Shown: piece by piece, positions 1 through 11,355 of the stretch
Numbering within the stretch: position 1 is the stretch's first letter
How the letters are laid out: every line of letters begins with the position of its first letter
Source: Adineta steineri
Lineage: Eukaryota > Rotifera > Eurotatoria > Adinetida > Adinetidae
DNA length: 64,000 bases
Assembly: GCA_905250115.1 (NCBI GenBank)
Contig: CAJNOI010000012.1
Coordinates: 3,240-67,239 of the forward strand
Direction: 5' to 3'
The notes under the pieces: generated by a model
What the model was told of the DNA's origin: nothing
What the model saw: the letters and a program-made list of their open reading frames with translations, nothing else
The model's database searches: none
Translations under genes and position numbers: made by a program

Positions 1-300
1 GACGGAATTCAGTGGAATTGGACGGAATTCCGGGGAATTCCTACCGATTCCCACCAATTCCGGAATTGCGTGAACTACTTCTAATTACGGAATTACACGG
101 AATTCCTACCGATTCCGGAATTGGACGGAATTCCTACCAATTCCGGAATTATACGGAATTCCTACCAATTCCGGAATTGGACGGAACTCGATCAATTTTC
201 GAGTGGGTATCGGATATTATGTGTCGATCGAGTTCCCGGAATCGAACGGAATCGATTCCGGAGCGGAACTGGTTCCTGAAATGTTCAACATTGCGGAATA
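1..300. repeat. 28-bp minisatellite, partly decayed
   Basis: Three successive 28-bp units (97-124, 125-152, 153-180) share the core CGGAATTCCTACCAATTCCG, with A/G variation inside. Degenerate pieces extend on both sides from base 1 to about 300. Each unit is itself nearly palindromic (GGAATTCC, TTCCGGAA). The long open frame across it is a by-product of the repeat and is not a gene. The array may continue to the left of the window. Confidence 0.75.
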
Positions 301-1041
301 GGATGACTGCTCGTAAGTGTTTGTACTACAACTATTAAATGAATATCTGTCAACGTTAGTATAAGTATTTAGTTGAGTTTGACATATCCAGAAATAAAAA
401 CTTGTTTTGTAAGATGACATTTGTACTATAAGCAGAAAGCTTTACACAAACAGCTACATTAATTTCATCAAATAACAGAATATTGTGAATAGGATCAGAT
501 CAATGTCCTTGGGTACAGATCCATTTCAATCGATTTCTAACCTGATGTAAATAATATACAAATTAGCATAGATCCCTGCTCGTGATCATGAAATGAAAAA
601 AACTTTGCTTTTTGTTACAACATGACTTATCACTCCATGTTCCTATAATAAAAAAATGTTGCAAACATTCAAATATAGTGTATCGTAGATAAAAAATATA
701 AACATATTCTTGCTTTTTATGAATCTAAAAGATATTTTTATATACTTTAGTTTTTGAAAAAATTACATTAGTAGAAGGATTAGACTATAAATAAACAACT
801 TTTTCTATCTAAAACTTTGGGATATTATTCATTTTCGAAATAAAGAAGTTATTCCAAACTCATTCGTGACATACATTATTGAGGGTTCGAGTACAGAAAA
901 ATGTTTATAGGTTCTATTGTCACTCTACATTTACGATTTAATTATTTCATTAAAAGCGATATTATAGAAAGTAGTCTCTTCAGAAAGCTAGACTCAGCTT
1001 CGACATACCTCTCGACTTTCAGGGTATATAAGAGATGACTT
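301..1041. other. Gene-free AT-rich stretch
   Basis: I see no coding frame here. A TATATAAG string lies at about 1024-1031, just before the first ATG of the next gene. It is too close to that ATG to be a convincing TATA box, and the true 5' exon of the next gene may lie in this stretch unseen. Confidence 0.4.
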
Positions 1042-3189
1042 ATGATGCTCAAGTTTCTTTCTCACATCCAGACGGTTCCTATTTCTCTGAGTCAATCAAG
1101 ATCTATCACGAATCTCGACTGTTATTTTTATTTTCATTCCATAGGTTACCCATCAGCCATCGAAACAACATTTTCAGGAACTGTACAATCAAAATATATA
1201 TTACAGTTGACTGCAAATAGTCAAACATATTCTCGAGAATGTGGAATATCAAATTATTACTATCAAACTATACGAGTGAACGTAGAGAAAACTGAAGACT
1301 ATACTCTGATAATCTTTTCTGAAATGACAGATCTGTATGGTTATATTTACAAAAATGATTTTAATCCAATGGATCCTTTTGAGAATAGACTCTCGAAGGA
1401 TTATCGAGCCAGTAGTGATCAAGGTTACAAGCTAATTGCTAATCTTCATACTGGCATTACATACATATTAGTGGTAACAACACGTTATCCAAATGAGACA
1501 GGAAACTTTTCTATTAAGGCAGCTGGTCGAAATAACATCACTCTTAATCCTTACAGTAAGTATTTTGTATTATTTTGCCAATCATCAACAGAGAAATACA
1601 ACATCCCACTAAACTACATTTTCATTCTTGAATAATAAAACATCTGAGAATTTCAAATAAAGTATATAATTCAGTAGAATTATAGTCAAAAGATAGGACC
1701 ATATCGGAACTGTTTCTTTTAAAAATAGCCAATTATCTTGCAATCAGATAAGATTAAGTCTCAGTATTGTAACTTAGTCGGAATTAAATGGATTATACTT
1801 GTTCAATCAGATGGGTAAATTAATACAAATTTTCTTCTCGCATCAACAATATATTCGAGAGGATCTATTCTTCAGTGATTTCACACTATCTGTGATATTA
1901 TTACTATGCAGTCTTTAAAAATTCATCGAGTTCATATGTAGAAACATCTTTACAAAAATGAATAAATTCATCATGAGACATTAAACAGAAAATAGAAATA
2001 TATAAATCTAATCTCGATACGACATGCCATGTATAGACAAATGACTTTGATATACTATTGTTGCTTACAAATTTACTTCGACAAGGTCTTCTGAAGTAGA
2101 GAACGATTAATCTCATCTTTTGATGACCATCTATTTCTTTCTTTAGCTCAAATTCTAAGGAGTTGTTTCATTGGTCAAAAATGTCAGTTCTACAAAAAAA
2201 GTATTGGTATCATTCTCGATGATATTTTACGTGATGAAATTCGACCGAATATGACAATGACTGACCAAACAATATTGGTGAAAATCAATGCTGCTTTAAC
2301 GATGATTATGTTTGTTGGAGGTTTAATCAATAGTATTTTGTCTCTAATAACATTTCAGAGCAAAGAACTACGAAAAGTTGGATGTGGCATCTATCTCTTT
2401 GCGTCATCGATTACATCGTTCCTTACAATCAGTATATTTACAGTGAAGTTTTGGTTTGTTGTTCTCACTCAAATAAATCTGTCAATTCGTCTTTCTGTTG
2501 TTCGAGGAGGTTGTGTATCGATCGAACCACTTCTCAAGCTTTGTCTTTATTTGGATGCTTGGCTCAATGCGTGTGTAGCTATTGAAAGAGCGATTCTTGT
2601 TTTCAAAGGAATCGCATTCAATAAACAAAAGAGTCAACGCATTGCTCGATGGATAATTCTTATACTACCATTCTGTATCATGGGTTCAATCATTCACGAA
2701 CCTATACACCGAGAACTGTATGAGGTAAAGACAGAGACAAAGGAAGTGGATATCGATAGATGGTGTTTAACTCGTTATTCTTCTTTTGTTCAGCAATACA
2801 ATACAATCATCTTATTTTTTCATCTTGTCGCTCCATGTATTATCAACCTTTGTTCTGCATTATTCATCATATTTGGATCCGCCCGACAACGATCAACAGC
2901 TCAAACAAGACTAACTCTGCAAGAACATATTTACAGTCAAATTAGTGAACATAAACAATTATTAATCAGTCCAATTATTCTTCTAATTTTGTCCCTACCT
3001 CGTCTGATTATGTCAATGTTATCAGAATGTGTCAATCCATCTAATCATCGATTATTATTTATTTCTGGTTATTTCATTTCATTTACTCCATCGATGCTTA
3101 TCTTTATTGTTTTTGTCCTTCCTTCAGACCTATACAGAAAAACATTTCAAGAAACATTCAGACGATGGTGGCGACTAATTCATCGATAA
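1042..3189 (+). CDS. Ectodomain-7TM receptor (bdelloid surface module + rhodopsin-like 7TM)
   Basis: Two exons are proposed: 1042-1555 and 2147-3189, both ending on GT/AG and both phase 1. They join into about 518 residues. The first exon carries an extracellular module (SRECGISNYYYQTIRV, then DLYGYIYKNDFNP, GYKLIANL and YILVVTTRYP). I recognise this type from large bdelloid surface proteins. The second exon starts with a short Cys-containing linker (SCFIGQKCQFY) and then seven hydrophobic segments. TM3 ends in WLNACVAIERA, an ER variant of DRY. The exon at 1145-1555 behind a pyrimidine tract would be a symmetric phase 1-1 module, so the ATG at 1042 may not be the true start and further 5' exons may be missing. 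The 590-bp intron is long for this genome. Ligand unknown. Confidence 0.7.
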
Positions 3190-4099
3190 TCAATTTTTCT
3201 TCATTATTTCGGAACTTTGCTAATTTATTGAAACAATATTCGCTTCGATTTCAGAATAAATCGGGAAATATCGATCAAACAGAACAAAATTTTTCGTCTT
3301 TTGCATAGACTATCGCATAATGTAAGAGAAATTTGATGAATTTATGATGATAGGGTGTGTGTGTGATATTGAGAGCAAAGTTACGTACTCCCGCACCTAC
3401 GCTTTCAGACGAAAATACAAGCATGTTGAATTGTTTTGAAATAATGAAATTGATATGCATGTGAGCACTTGCCACATTTAATTTGTTCTTTTCAATAAGG
3501 TTTCAATGGAGTTTTGGTCATTGTATTTATAATTGGCCAATAATTTCTTCAACATTGAACACGATCATTTTCTGTCCAAACTTTACACTTGTGACCACAA
3601 ATCTTTGTTGCATACTTCTACCATTTCCTTTTTTTTTAAAATATTAACACAAATGTTTCTTTCGATGCTTTACGAGTTAGTTTGAAGACAAACAAAGTAT
3701 ACAAAAGGGTGTGGCTGTGCGAGAAAAAGCTAGCATCGATGTCTACTTCCACACCCACCCTCAATATACACGATAGCGTGACACATTTACTTTTTGTGTT
3801 CTATATATATGACGAAGGTGAGTTTTTTCGTTTGTTACAAGTGAAAAAACGTCCCTTAGAAAAAAACCAAGTTATTATCATTCATTATAGGGCATATTTG
3901 ATAAATAAAAATAATTTCGTAAAAGATTTAAATCAGGATTTACTTCCTTAATTTATGTTTCAAGTATAACATATAAGCAACATCAATCTATTCATATTTT
4001 AAGATTTTATGTGTTATACAACAAAAATATGAATTGTCTTTGAGAATGTTTATTTCTTTCTAATAATTTACAATAGACAGTTATTCAAAAGTACAGCTA
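3190..4099. other. Intergenic region
   Basis: No supported gene. It contains a degenerate G-rich/C-rich hairpin remnant near 3352-3405 and a clearer member of the telomere-like hairpin family at 3705-3764, listed separately. Confidence 0.4.
3705..3764. repeat. Telomere-like hairpin
   Basis: The left arm AAGGGTGTGGCTGTG faces the right arm CCACACCCACCCTCAA across about 30 bp. It ends in the same CCCTCAA as the other family members in this window. Confidence 0.6.
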
Positions 4100-5843
4100 T
4101 GACGATTATATAACTTGATGAAAATATTAATGAAGACTTAAACGATCTATTACAAAATATTCATGATCATATTTTCATCATAACTGATAGATCAACATTT
4201 TCAGATTATATTCAAACTATGGTAAACGAAGCAATCGTTGTTTTATCTGGTGCAATTTCTCAAACTATAATACCAATCATTCATGATAATAAACAAATCA
4301 ATTCGATCTATATATTTTGTATCCAAGATTCAAACTATAAATATTTGTGCGGTGTACACTCAAAAATTCATGGTATTCATACTGAATATAATTTATTATT
4401 CAAATCATTGAAAAAGAAATGCTATTAAATCTATTCGATCAATCAGGACAATCTACGCAGGATTTAACACGTGAATCATCAGAATTTTTATGGTACCAAT
4501 TATTACGTGAATATATAATGAAAATGGTTCAAACGAACGATAGTAAAAAAATTATGCTAGAAAAATTTCGTTTATATTATAGAACAATTAAAGCTTATTT
4601 GTCTAAAGTAGATGAAAGTAAAAATCTTAGATGGTACGAACTAATCGACTATCAAGTTGGATATCTTCTGATTGAGATGGATCAGTCAGTCGAAGCTATT
4701 CGTTATTCTGAAAATCTATTAGAAGAAGCAAAAGATGATAAAAACAGTTTTATCGCTCTTTTTGGATTAGTAATTGCTTGTCTAAATAATGAACAAGTTG
4801 AACAAGCAAATGAATATATAAATCATTGCTGTAAACTTTATGAAAATATTCCGGACGGTACTATCTATGATCATTGTCATATATTTGATCTTTTAGGAAG
4901 TATTGCTCATAAACAAAATAGACCTAAACTTGCCATTCATTATTATACAGAAATCTTAAAAATCGTACCGGAAGATGATACGGATATGATATCGATTGCT
5001 AATACTAATTTAGCAAATATTTATTATTCGTAAGATAATACAGAAATGAGTTTACAACACCTTCAAAAAGCTATACAATTAGATGAATTATTATATTCAA
5101 CAGAAGATTTTCACATAGCTAATGATAGTTTTAATATTGGTGTATTTTATTATAAACAAAACGAATTACATTTGGTTTTAAAATATTACGAACAATCATT
5201 GACTATACGCGAAAAAGTACTTCCATCTTTGCATATCGATATAGCATTAACACATATTGGACTGGTAGAAATTAATTTCAGATTAAAAAATTATAATCAA
5301 TCTTTGTCATTACATCAAGAACATCATTCAACATGAAATTTATTCAATTTGTATGTTACATATAGTAATGTTTATTATGGAATTAATGAATTTGATAAAG
5401 CAATTGACAATTGTATGATATCATTAACTTTAATTGATGATAATAATGAAAGAAAGATTGCTCAAATTTATGAAAATATTTTCGGATGTTATGGTATGAT
5501 GAGTGAATATTTATTAGCAATTACGTATTTAGAAAAATCGTTAGTAATACAAGAATAATTAGATCCAATGAATAAAATTATAATTATTAATTTATGTAAT
5601 AATATAGCAACATCTTATTGTTCACTGCAGAAATATAATCTAGCTTTTGAATATTGTACTAAATCCAAAGAATACTATGAAAAATATGCTTGTGATAATA
5701 TAAAAGAATCTAGCATATAAATATTGTTTATTATCAACGAACCAGTTAGTCTTACCTATAGCTGAAAATTATGAAATTTTAGCTAATATTTATTTTGATA
5801 TAAAAGATCAGACAAAAGCGTTTGATTATTATATGAAATAGAA
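4100..5843 (+). pseudogene. Broken TPR-repeat gene (ADP-ribosyltransferase-TPR lineage, ART domain absent)
   Basis: The opening part (IVVLSGAISQTIIPIIHD, SIYIFCIQDS, KIHGIHTE) matches the N-terminal sensor-like region that precedes ART and kinesin-light-chain-type TPR repeats in many bdelloid proteins. A long helical TPR segment follows (RPKLAIHYYTEILKIVP, LVLKYYEQSLTIREKVLP, EFDKAIDNCMISLTLID, LLAITYLEKSLVIQE, DQTKAFDYYMK). The reading frame is interrupted several times and shifts once near 4420, so this copy should not give a full protein. No ADP-ribosyltransferase domain lies between sensor and TPR parts, where relatives carry one. No introns are evident. It is flanked by a receptor gene and a glycosyltransferase-like gene with no functional link seen. 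Confidence 0.75.
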
Positions 5844-6597
5844 TTTTAAAATTACTATTTTAATATTTTGCTTTTATTAAAAGAAAAAGAAATAAAACCT
5901 TTGAAAATACGACGACCACAATTAGTTTACAAGGTAACATCATTGTTAACTTTGTTCTTGCTATAAAAAAATGAATGGATCTGTTGTATATTTTTCTTTC
6001 TTTTCTTTGTAATTTTATCTAACTTTCAATTTAGTTTGTTACTCGTTCGAGTAGAAATGGTTATGATTCTTGTTATTGAAAATTTGATAATATTGAAAGT
6101 AATGATGCATAACGACAACTTATACACAAATGAGTGTGTCTTGTATTGATCGATGAAAGGTGAAATATGATATATTTTCATGTTCATTTCTTTTTTCTTT
6201 ATCAATTATATAGATACTTTCTTCATATTTGATAGCTGTCAACACGTGTCATCGACTTTTTTTTCTTTTCTTCTATCGATACACTTGATTGCTCTGTCCT
6301 TTCTATTTTTTCAGTATGTTAGTGACAACTTTATCAGCTATCACTTATTCAGACTTAAATTTTTTTTAAAAAGATTCATTTTAAGATATTCTACAAAATG
6401 AGGTGGGTGTGAATATTATATTTTATTCATATTCACACTAATTATTCGACTGAGAATAAAGACGTCCATTTATTATACATCTCCAATTTAAAGTACATCC
6501 TATCTATTACTTTTAAGTAATTTTTCTTACGCTACATTTTTCACGTATTTATGTTTTTGTTATAGAAATAAAAACTAATTATAATCAAACGTCAAGA
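5844..6597. other. Intergenic region with 5' flank of glycosyltransferase-like copy 1
   Basis: There is no gene. From about 6400 onward the DNA is recognisably the same as 13874-14392 before the second copy: a G-rich hairpin, then ATTCGACTGAG, then TATACATCTCCAA, then ACGTCAAGA just before the ATG. The duplication therefore took in upstream control DNA. Confidence 0.55.
6400..6442. repeat. Telomere-like hairpin (short member)
   Basis: GAGGTGGGTGTGAATAT faces ATATTCACAC. Its paralogue stands at 13874-13922 in the same position relative to the second glycosyltransferase-like copy. Confidence 0.5.
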
Positions 6598-7620
6598 ATG
6601 TTTGTAAAACGTCAACCGAAATATTACAATTTAAAATACATATTACTTTTCATAACTCTGACTTGCGTCATTTTTATTATGTTCTTTATCATAAACAAAT
6701 ATGCGAGTATGATTCCATTAATCAAAATATCAAAAATAGTAGTGCATACGGCTTTGACTTCCATCACAACTTGTCGTCCATACATACCGTCTGATAATCG
6801 TTCCTTTTTCGTGCGTGATTATCCTCAATCAAATTTACCTCAACGAATATCAAATTCATCATATCAAAATCTTCTTCGTCAACTTCCTTCTCTTCGATTA
6901 GTTGTCCTAGGATGTGCTCGTAATGTCGAACGAGATCTTGATGCATTTCGACGTCATATTGAACCAATCATTAATCTTTTTCATTCATCATCTCGTATTC
7001 TTATTTTCGAGAGTGATTCAAAAGATAAAACTGTAAAAAAACTTCGTGAGTGGTCTCGTGTAGAACTATATACATATCGTGGATTATTAGGACGATATCC
7101 AGAACGTACTGATCGACTTGCTTATTGTCGAAATATGCTAATGGATAAAGCACATCTTTTACTACCTGATTACATTTTTATTGTTGATTTAGATAGATTT
7201 CCAACACCCGTTTCTTCTTTTCTTTCAAATTTTCAATATGACACAAATCAATGGTCAGTCATGACAGCAACATCACATGATACCTATTATGATATTTGGG
7301 CATTACGTACGTTATCTGATTCAGTTATGAATTATGATGTTTGGAATCAAGTGTTCAATCTGGAATTATCTCTGAGCAACTATTGTCATCCATCAATTTT
7401 TAATGGAATTATTGGAATTCATAAAAGACGTATTCCAGTTGAACATGGTTTAATTGAAGTACGTTCAGCTTTTAATGGTGCTGGATTGTACAAAGTAAAT
7501 TCGACATATAACTGTAAATACGATGGTAGAACTACTTGTGAACATGTGTCGTTTCATTTGTGCATACGAGAAAAAAATCGAGGAAGAATATTTATTAATC
7601 CCGAGTTTCGAGTTAGTTAA
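6598..7620 (+). CDS. Type II membrane glycosyltransferase-like protein, copy 1
   Basis: Single-exon gene of 340 residues. A short basic tail is followed by one membrane anchor at about residues 14-34 and a lumenal domain, the plan of Golgi glycosyltransferases. The domain opens with RLVVLGCARNVERD and contains ILIFESDSKDKT, the acidic VDLDR at about residues 196-200 (a DXD-type metal/nucleotide-sugar site) and YYDIWALRTLSD. These blocks recall the CAP59/alpha-mannosyltransferase (GT69) group, but that assignment rests on motif memory. Conserved cysteines in the last 40 residues may pair. The second copy at 14393 is closely similar. The ATG follows ACGTCAAGA in both copies, which supports this start. 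Acceptor and linkage unknown. Confidence 0.75.
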   Translation: MFVKRQPKYYNLKYILLFITLTCVIFIMFFIINKYASMIPLIKISKIVVHTALTSITTCRPYIPSDNRSFFVRDYPQSNLPQRISNSSYQNLLRQLPSLRLVVLGCARNVERDLDAFRRHIEPIINLFHSSSRILIFESDSKDKTVKKLREWSRVELYTYRGLLGRYPERTDRLAYCRNMLMDKAHLLLPDYIFIVDLDRFPTPVSSFLSNFQYDTNQWSVMTATSHDTYYDIWALRTLSDSVMNYDVWNQVFNLELSLSNYCHPSIFNGIIGIHKRRIPVEHGLIEVRSAFNGAGLYKVNSTYNCKYDGRTTCEHVSFHLCIREKNRGRIFINPEFRVS

Positions 7621-8119
7621 AGACAAATAATTTGGAAATGCAAGAGTGTAGGTTTGGATGAAGTTATGAATATAAATCTATTTGAAACACGGTAGTTAGT
7701 AGACTTACATATGAATCACGAGGATGTGGTTTGGATGAGTATTCTTCCTTTCAACTTATAAATAATCTCATATTTTGTTTTATCTGTTAAACTGTATTGT
7801 ACATTATCTATTAAATTTTATTTTATTGTGATAGATTAATACAAAAATAAATATTAATTGATAAATCTCCATTATAATCAGGTTTGTGAATATGAACGTT
7901 AATGACATTGCTAATGTACAGACGAAAAAACCATCCACTCTGACATCCACATCCATCCTCAAAGCAATAAAAAAAAGAGAGACAATCATAAGAATAATAT
8001 TAATCGAATATTTTGGTTCATCTAATTTATTTTCTAATTAACTCATATATAAACTAACAATAAAAATCAATAATTTCAAGTAAGAATCTACAGTATTGTT
8101 AATGTAAGCGTGTTGGACT
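7621..8119. other. 3' flank shared by glycosyltransferase-like copies
   Basis: The convergent spacer between copy 1 and the permease gene has no ORF of note. Most of it (ATGAATATAAATCTATTTGA, GAGTATTCTTCC, ACATTATCT, TTGTGATAGAT) is repeated after copy 2 at about 15460-15680. A single C-rich arm (ACATCCACATCCATCCTC) at about 7940-7962 may be a hairpin remnant. Confidence 0.5.
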
Positions 8120-9781
8120 TTAATACTTGGCAAGAAGACGCGAAACAAAAACGACCACGATACCCATCCCAAGGGCAAGATACGGAAGTATACTAGCATG
8201 GTTTGTTACAGTTTTGTTATCATCGAGATTGTTGTCGCCAGTTGCTGAAAGAGGAAAAGTACCTTTATCTTGAATATAATGACGAAAAAGAAAGACTGGA
8301 ATGACTAAGGAACTAAATATTAAACCTGTAAGAAGTGTTCCAGTTCCCCATATGTCTGATCCCATTCCAAGAAAGACAAGATTTACATAGCTAAGTATGA
8401 CACTAATTAAAAGTAACCAAGCAGGCGCCTTAAATGGTCTTTTCCATTGTGGACGATCCATTCTATGAATCCATACAGCATTCAAGTTCATAAAGATAAA
8501 TATAATATATCCAACATTTGATGATGCCAAAATAAATACATAGTCAGACATTAACAAGAGGATTAAATTGAAACTGAGATCAGTCCACATTGCAGATGTC
8601 GGTGCACCATATTGATTGATATGAGATAAAAACTTTGGAAGCCAACCATCAATTGAACCTTGATAAAGTGTACGTGATGATCCTGCCATAGCAGTCATAA
8701 TCGAGAGTAAAAGCGATAATAATAATAATACAACTACAATATTGATCATTATATTTCCGGCTCCGATCATGTCAGCCATTGCTTTGGCAACTCCCATTCC
8801 ATTATAGATATCAGGTTCTAACATTCTCTTAAGACCAAGTGTTCCTTGAAATGTAATTGGAATTAGAGTGAAGACGAATAAACATAATAAACCTGAAGAT
8901 AATATCGCTTTGAATGTATCGGATCCAGGATTTTTGAATTCACTTGTATAACAGACAGCTGTCTCAAAACCATACGTTGACCAAGCAGCAATGAACATTC
9001 CACCAGCAAATAACGTTATACCTGCTCTATCCCAACTTCCACTAGTCACATTATTTGTTGCATCACGCATAAGTGGAACGAATGGAATAAAATGTTTACT
9101 ATGAAATTTACCCATAAAAAGTGGAACTATACCTAAGATAATCAATGGTAGTAATGAACAGATAGCAAAGATCATTTGAATCCTTGCAGCTGAAAGAATT
9201 CCTCGATGTTGTATACCAAACACTATTAACATTAATATTGCTCCAATAACAAAAGTTGAATCAATCCTTAATGAAAGATCTGTTTTTATAAAATGAAGAC
9301 TAACAATTTTAAATTTCCATGTATTTATTAATGCATTAGAATTAAACATACTGAGAATGTATCCAGCACTTAATCCAGTTCCGATTGCTAATACCGGTGA
9401 CCAAGCAAACCAATTGCACCAAACAGATATAGGTGCTAAGATCTTTCCATATCGTACCCAAGCAATAGCACCATAGATAGATGCACCGCCGGACTTATTT
9501 GGAAATAGTCCAGCAATTTCTGCATAAACAAATGATTGTAAAAAACCAATAATGATCGAACTTGTCCAAACGAACCAAGATGGATTTCCAACAGTTGCAG
9601 TAATAGCGCCAATAGAAAATAGGACAAGTGCAGGTACACCACTTGATACCCAAAATGCATCTAACCATCTTATTGATCGTTTTAACTTTTCTCTATTTTC
9701 TAAGACAGATGACACTACCAAGACATTTCCTTCTTCACCATCCGAATGGAGTTCTTCGGCTTTTTTATTTGGATACTCCAT
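8120..9781 (-). CDS. APC-superfamily amino-acid permease, bacterial-like
   Basis: Intronless 553-residue gene with about twelve to fourteen hydrophobic segments. The N-terminal block (LDAFWVSSGVPALVLFSIGA) and the TM1-TM2 region, the GGASIYGAIAWVRYG segment, and the YGFETAVCYTSEFKNP loop follow the APC-type amino-acid permease plan (sodium- or proton-linked uptake at the plasma membrane). The overall look is closer to bacterial permeases than to animal SLC7/SLC36 proteins, and there is no coding intron. Both points fit horizontal acquisition, which is inferred here. The start ATG at 9781 gives a normal soluble N-tail. A TTTTAG acceptor-like string lies about 25 bp upstream and could be a 5' UTR intron end or a trans-splice site. 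Substrate unknown. Confidence 0.85.
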   Translation of the reverse strand: MEYPNKKAEELHSDGEEGNVLVVSSVLENREKLKRSIRWLDAFWVSSGVPALVLFSIGAITATVGNPSWFVWTSSIIIGFLQSFVYAEIAGLFPNKSGGASIYGAIAWVRYGKILAPISVWCNWFAWSPVLAIGTGLSAGYILSMFNSNALINTWKFKIVSLHFIKTDLSLRIDSTFVIGAILMLIVFGIQHRGILSAARIQMIFAICSLLPLIILGIVPLFMGKFHSKHFIPFVPLMRDATNNVTSGSWDRAGITLFAGGMFIAAWSTYGFETAVCYTSEFKNPGSDTFKAILSSGLLCLFVFTLIPITFQGTLGLKRMLEPDIYNGMGVAKAMADMIGAGNIMINIVVVLLLLSLLLSIMTAMAGSSRTLYQGSIDGWLPKFLSHINQYGAPTSAMWTDLSFNLILLLMSDYVFILASSNVGYIIFIFMNLNAVWIHRMDRPQWKRPFKAPAWLLLISVILSYVNLVFLGMGSDIWGTGTLLTGLIFSSLVIPVFLFRHYIQDKGTFPLSATGDNNLDDNKTVTNHASILPYLALGMGIVVVFVSRLLAKY

Positions 9782-10392
9782 ATAATATCGACCGACAATT
9801 TTCTAAAAGCAAAAAATGTTTATCAATCACTCCGAATTAAAATGACAAGCAAAATGAGTCGAATTTCAAAATATATTGTGCCCGAATCTTCTCTCATTTG
9901 ATTTTAAGACTGTTTCAGAAAACAATGATAGATATAGAAGAAAATAAACATTAACTTTGGTCTATTTAAAACTATGACTTACCCTTTTTAATAATTGTAA
10001 CAAAAGAATCTTTTCTTTTTTAAAGATATTACCTATTCTTATCTAATATGAAGATGTAGAACGAAGAAGATAAGGATTTTACATGTGCAATCTAACAATG
10101 AATCAAAGAACACACATAAAATTTACTCACAAATTTGACAAGGTGAACTCACACTCATCTGATGTTGGAATTTAATATTAATTTTCTATTTCTTATTTCC
10201 CTCATATTCTTCACTGACATTTCTGATGATGTGCTTCAAATAGGGCACGAAAAAGCTCGACTATAAATATTTTTCGGATGAAAAATAATTTTTATAATAC
10301 TTGTTTCTTTATTTTATTCTTAGAAAAAAAATATTATTACTCAATAAAAAACATTATTACGGGTTGTTATGTTAACTTTCAAGTTGATGAAA
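9782..10392. other. Intergenic region
   Basis: This is the spacer between two minus-strand genes. It holds the 5' flank of the permease, including a possible acceptor GCTTTTAG just upstream of its ATG. No gene is supported. Confidence 0.4.
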
Positions 10393-11355
10393 CTACAGAG
10401 AACAAACATTCAACAGAATACGTTTTAGTTCTGTACGAAAAGTTTTTGATACGATTAAATTTGTATAACAACTAATACTGTTGTCGATAAAATACCAAAA
10501 GTATGTTAACTGTATAACTGATTGTTCAATTATATTTTGTTCCGTACTTTTTCCATTGTTTTGTGTAATCTGTATATATATAAGAAAGATTGTAACTGGA
10601 CATTTAAAAATGATATAAGAAATAATATTCATAAATAACATTCGAATAAGTTGTTGATCTTTGGATCGAAAAATACGTGGTCTACCAATTGTCATATTTC
10701 CAGTATTTGTTAAACTAGCAGGACGTATTCCACGATTTACTTTACGAATATTTCTCACTGTCCAAAGTCCAAATATTCCCATGAACAGAGGTGGAAGAGT
10801 TCCATTGAGTAGAAGTGAAGAGAAAGTCATGAATTCAGTATATGTTCCTGGTTGATAGTAACAAACAAAAAAATTTGGTCCATATTGCAGAATCTGCGTG
10901 AAGATTAATGCATGAATATGGAACAACAGCCAAAATATAGTTATACTAATTACACTTATACGGATCAAGCGACGTGTACTGAGTTTTCGTGTTCCAGCAT
11001 TACATGAAGTAACTAATGTGCGATCAATTGCTGCTAAAATGATATAAGATGCTTCCCAACATGCGAGAACCAATGCTATATAATAACGAAATCGACAAAA
11101 AACAATACTCGTTGCACTTGGATCAATATCATAACCAACTGCAAGTGTTGTTAAAAGAAGACCCAAATAAAAATATATAAAATCAACAATATTCACCGCC
11201 CGAAAGCAGATTGTACAGGGATTTTTTCGTAAAGTATCATTTGTAAATACCATCAAATTTAGTATACAACCAATACTGCCAATAGTTATTAATAATGGTC
11301 CACCAAATCGAAATGCATTTCGTTGAACATAGAATATTATTGCTGATGAAGACAT
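10393..11355 (-). CDS. Rhodopsin-like GPCR
   Basis: Intronless 320-residue seven-helix receptor. TM1 reads GPLLITIGSIGCILNLMVF. TM3 carries the conserved Cys (VFCRFRYY) and ends in AAIDRTLVTS, where DRT replaces DRY. The second extracellular loop has the partner Cys (FFVCYYQPG). TM7 lacks a canonical NPxxY (DNSISCYTNLIV). This is the style of the large bdelloid family related to FMRFamide-type peptide receptors. Ligand unknown. Another gene at 47261-48839 shares the TIDR..MTS end of TM3. Confidence 0.85.
   Translation of the reverse strand: MSSSAIIFYVQRNAFRFGGPLLITIGSIGCILNLMVFTNDTLRKNPCTICFRAVNIVDFIYFYLGLLLTTLAVGYDIDPSATSIVFCRFRYYIALVLACWEASYIILAAIDRTLVTSCNAGTRKLSTRRLIRISVISITIFWLLFHIHALIFTQILQYGPNFFVCYYQPGTYTEFMTFSSLLLNGTLPPLFMGIFGLWTVRNIRKVNRGIRPASLTNTGNMTIGRPRIFRSKDQQLIRMLFMNIISYIIFKCPVTIFLIYIQITQNNGKSTEQNIIEQSVIQLTYFWYFIDNSISCYTNLIVSKTFRTELKRILLNVCSL

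Noticed and set aside
97-180. Evenly spaced repeats resembling a CRISPR array
   Set aside because: The units abut with no spacers, and the genome is eukaryotic. It is a minisatellite.
880-900. GGTTCGAGT string resembling a tRNA T-loop
   Set aside because: No cloverleaf can be drawn around it. No tRNA or rRNA was found in the window.
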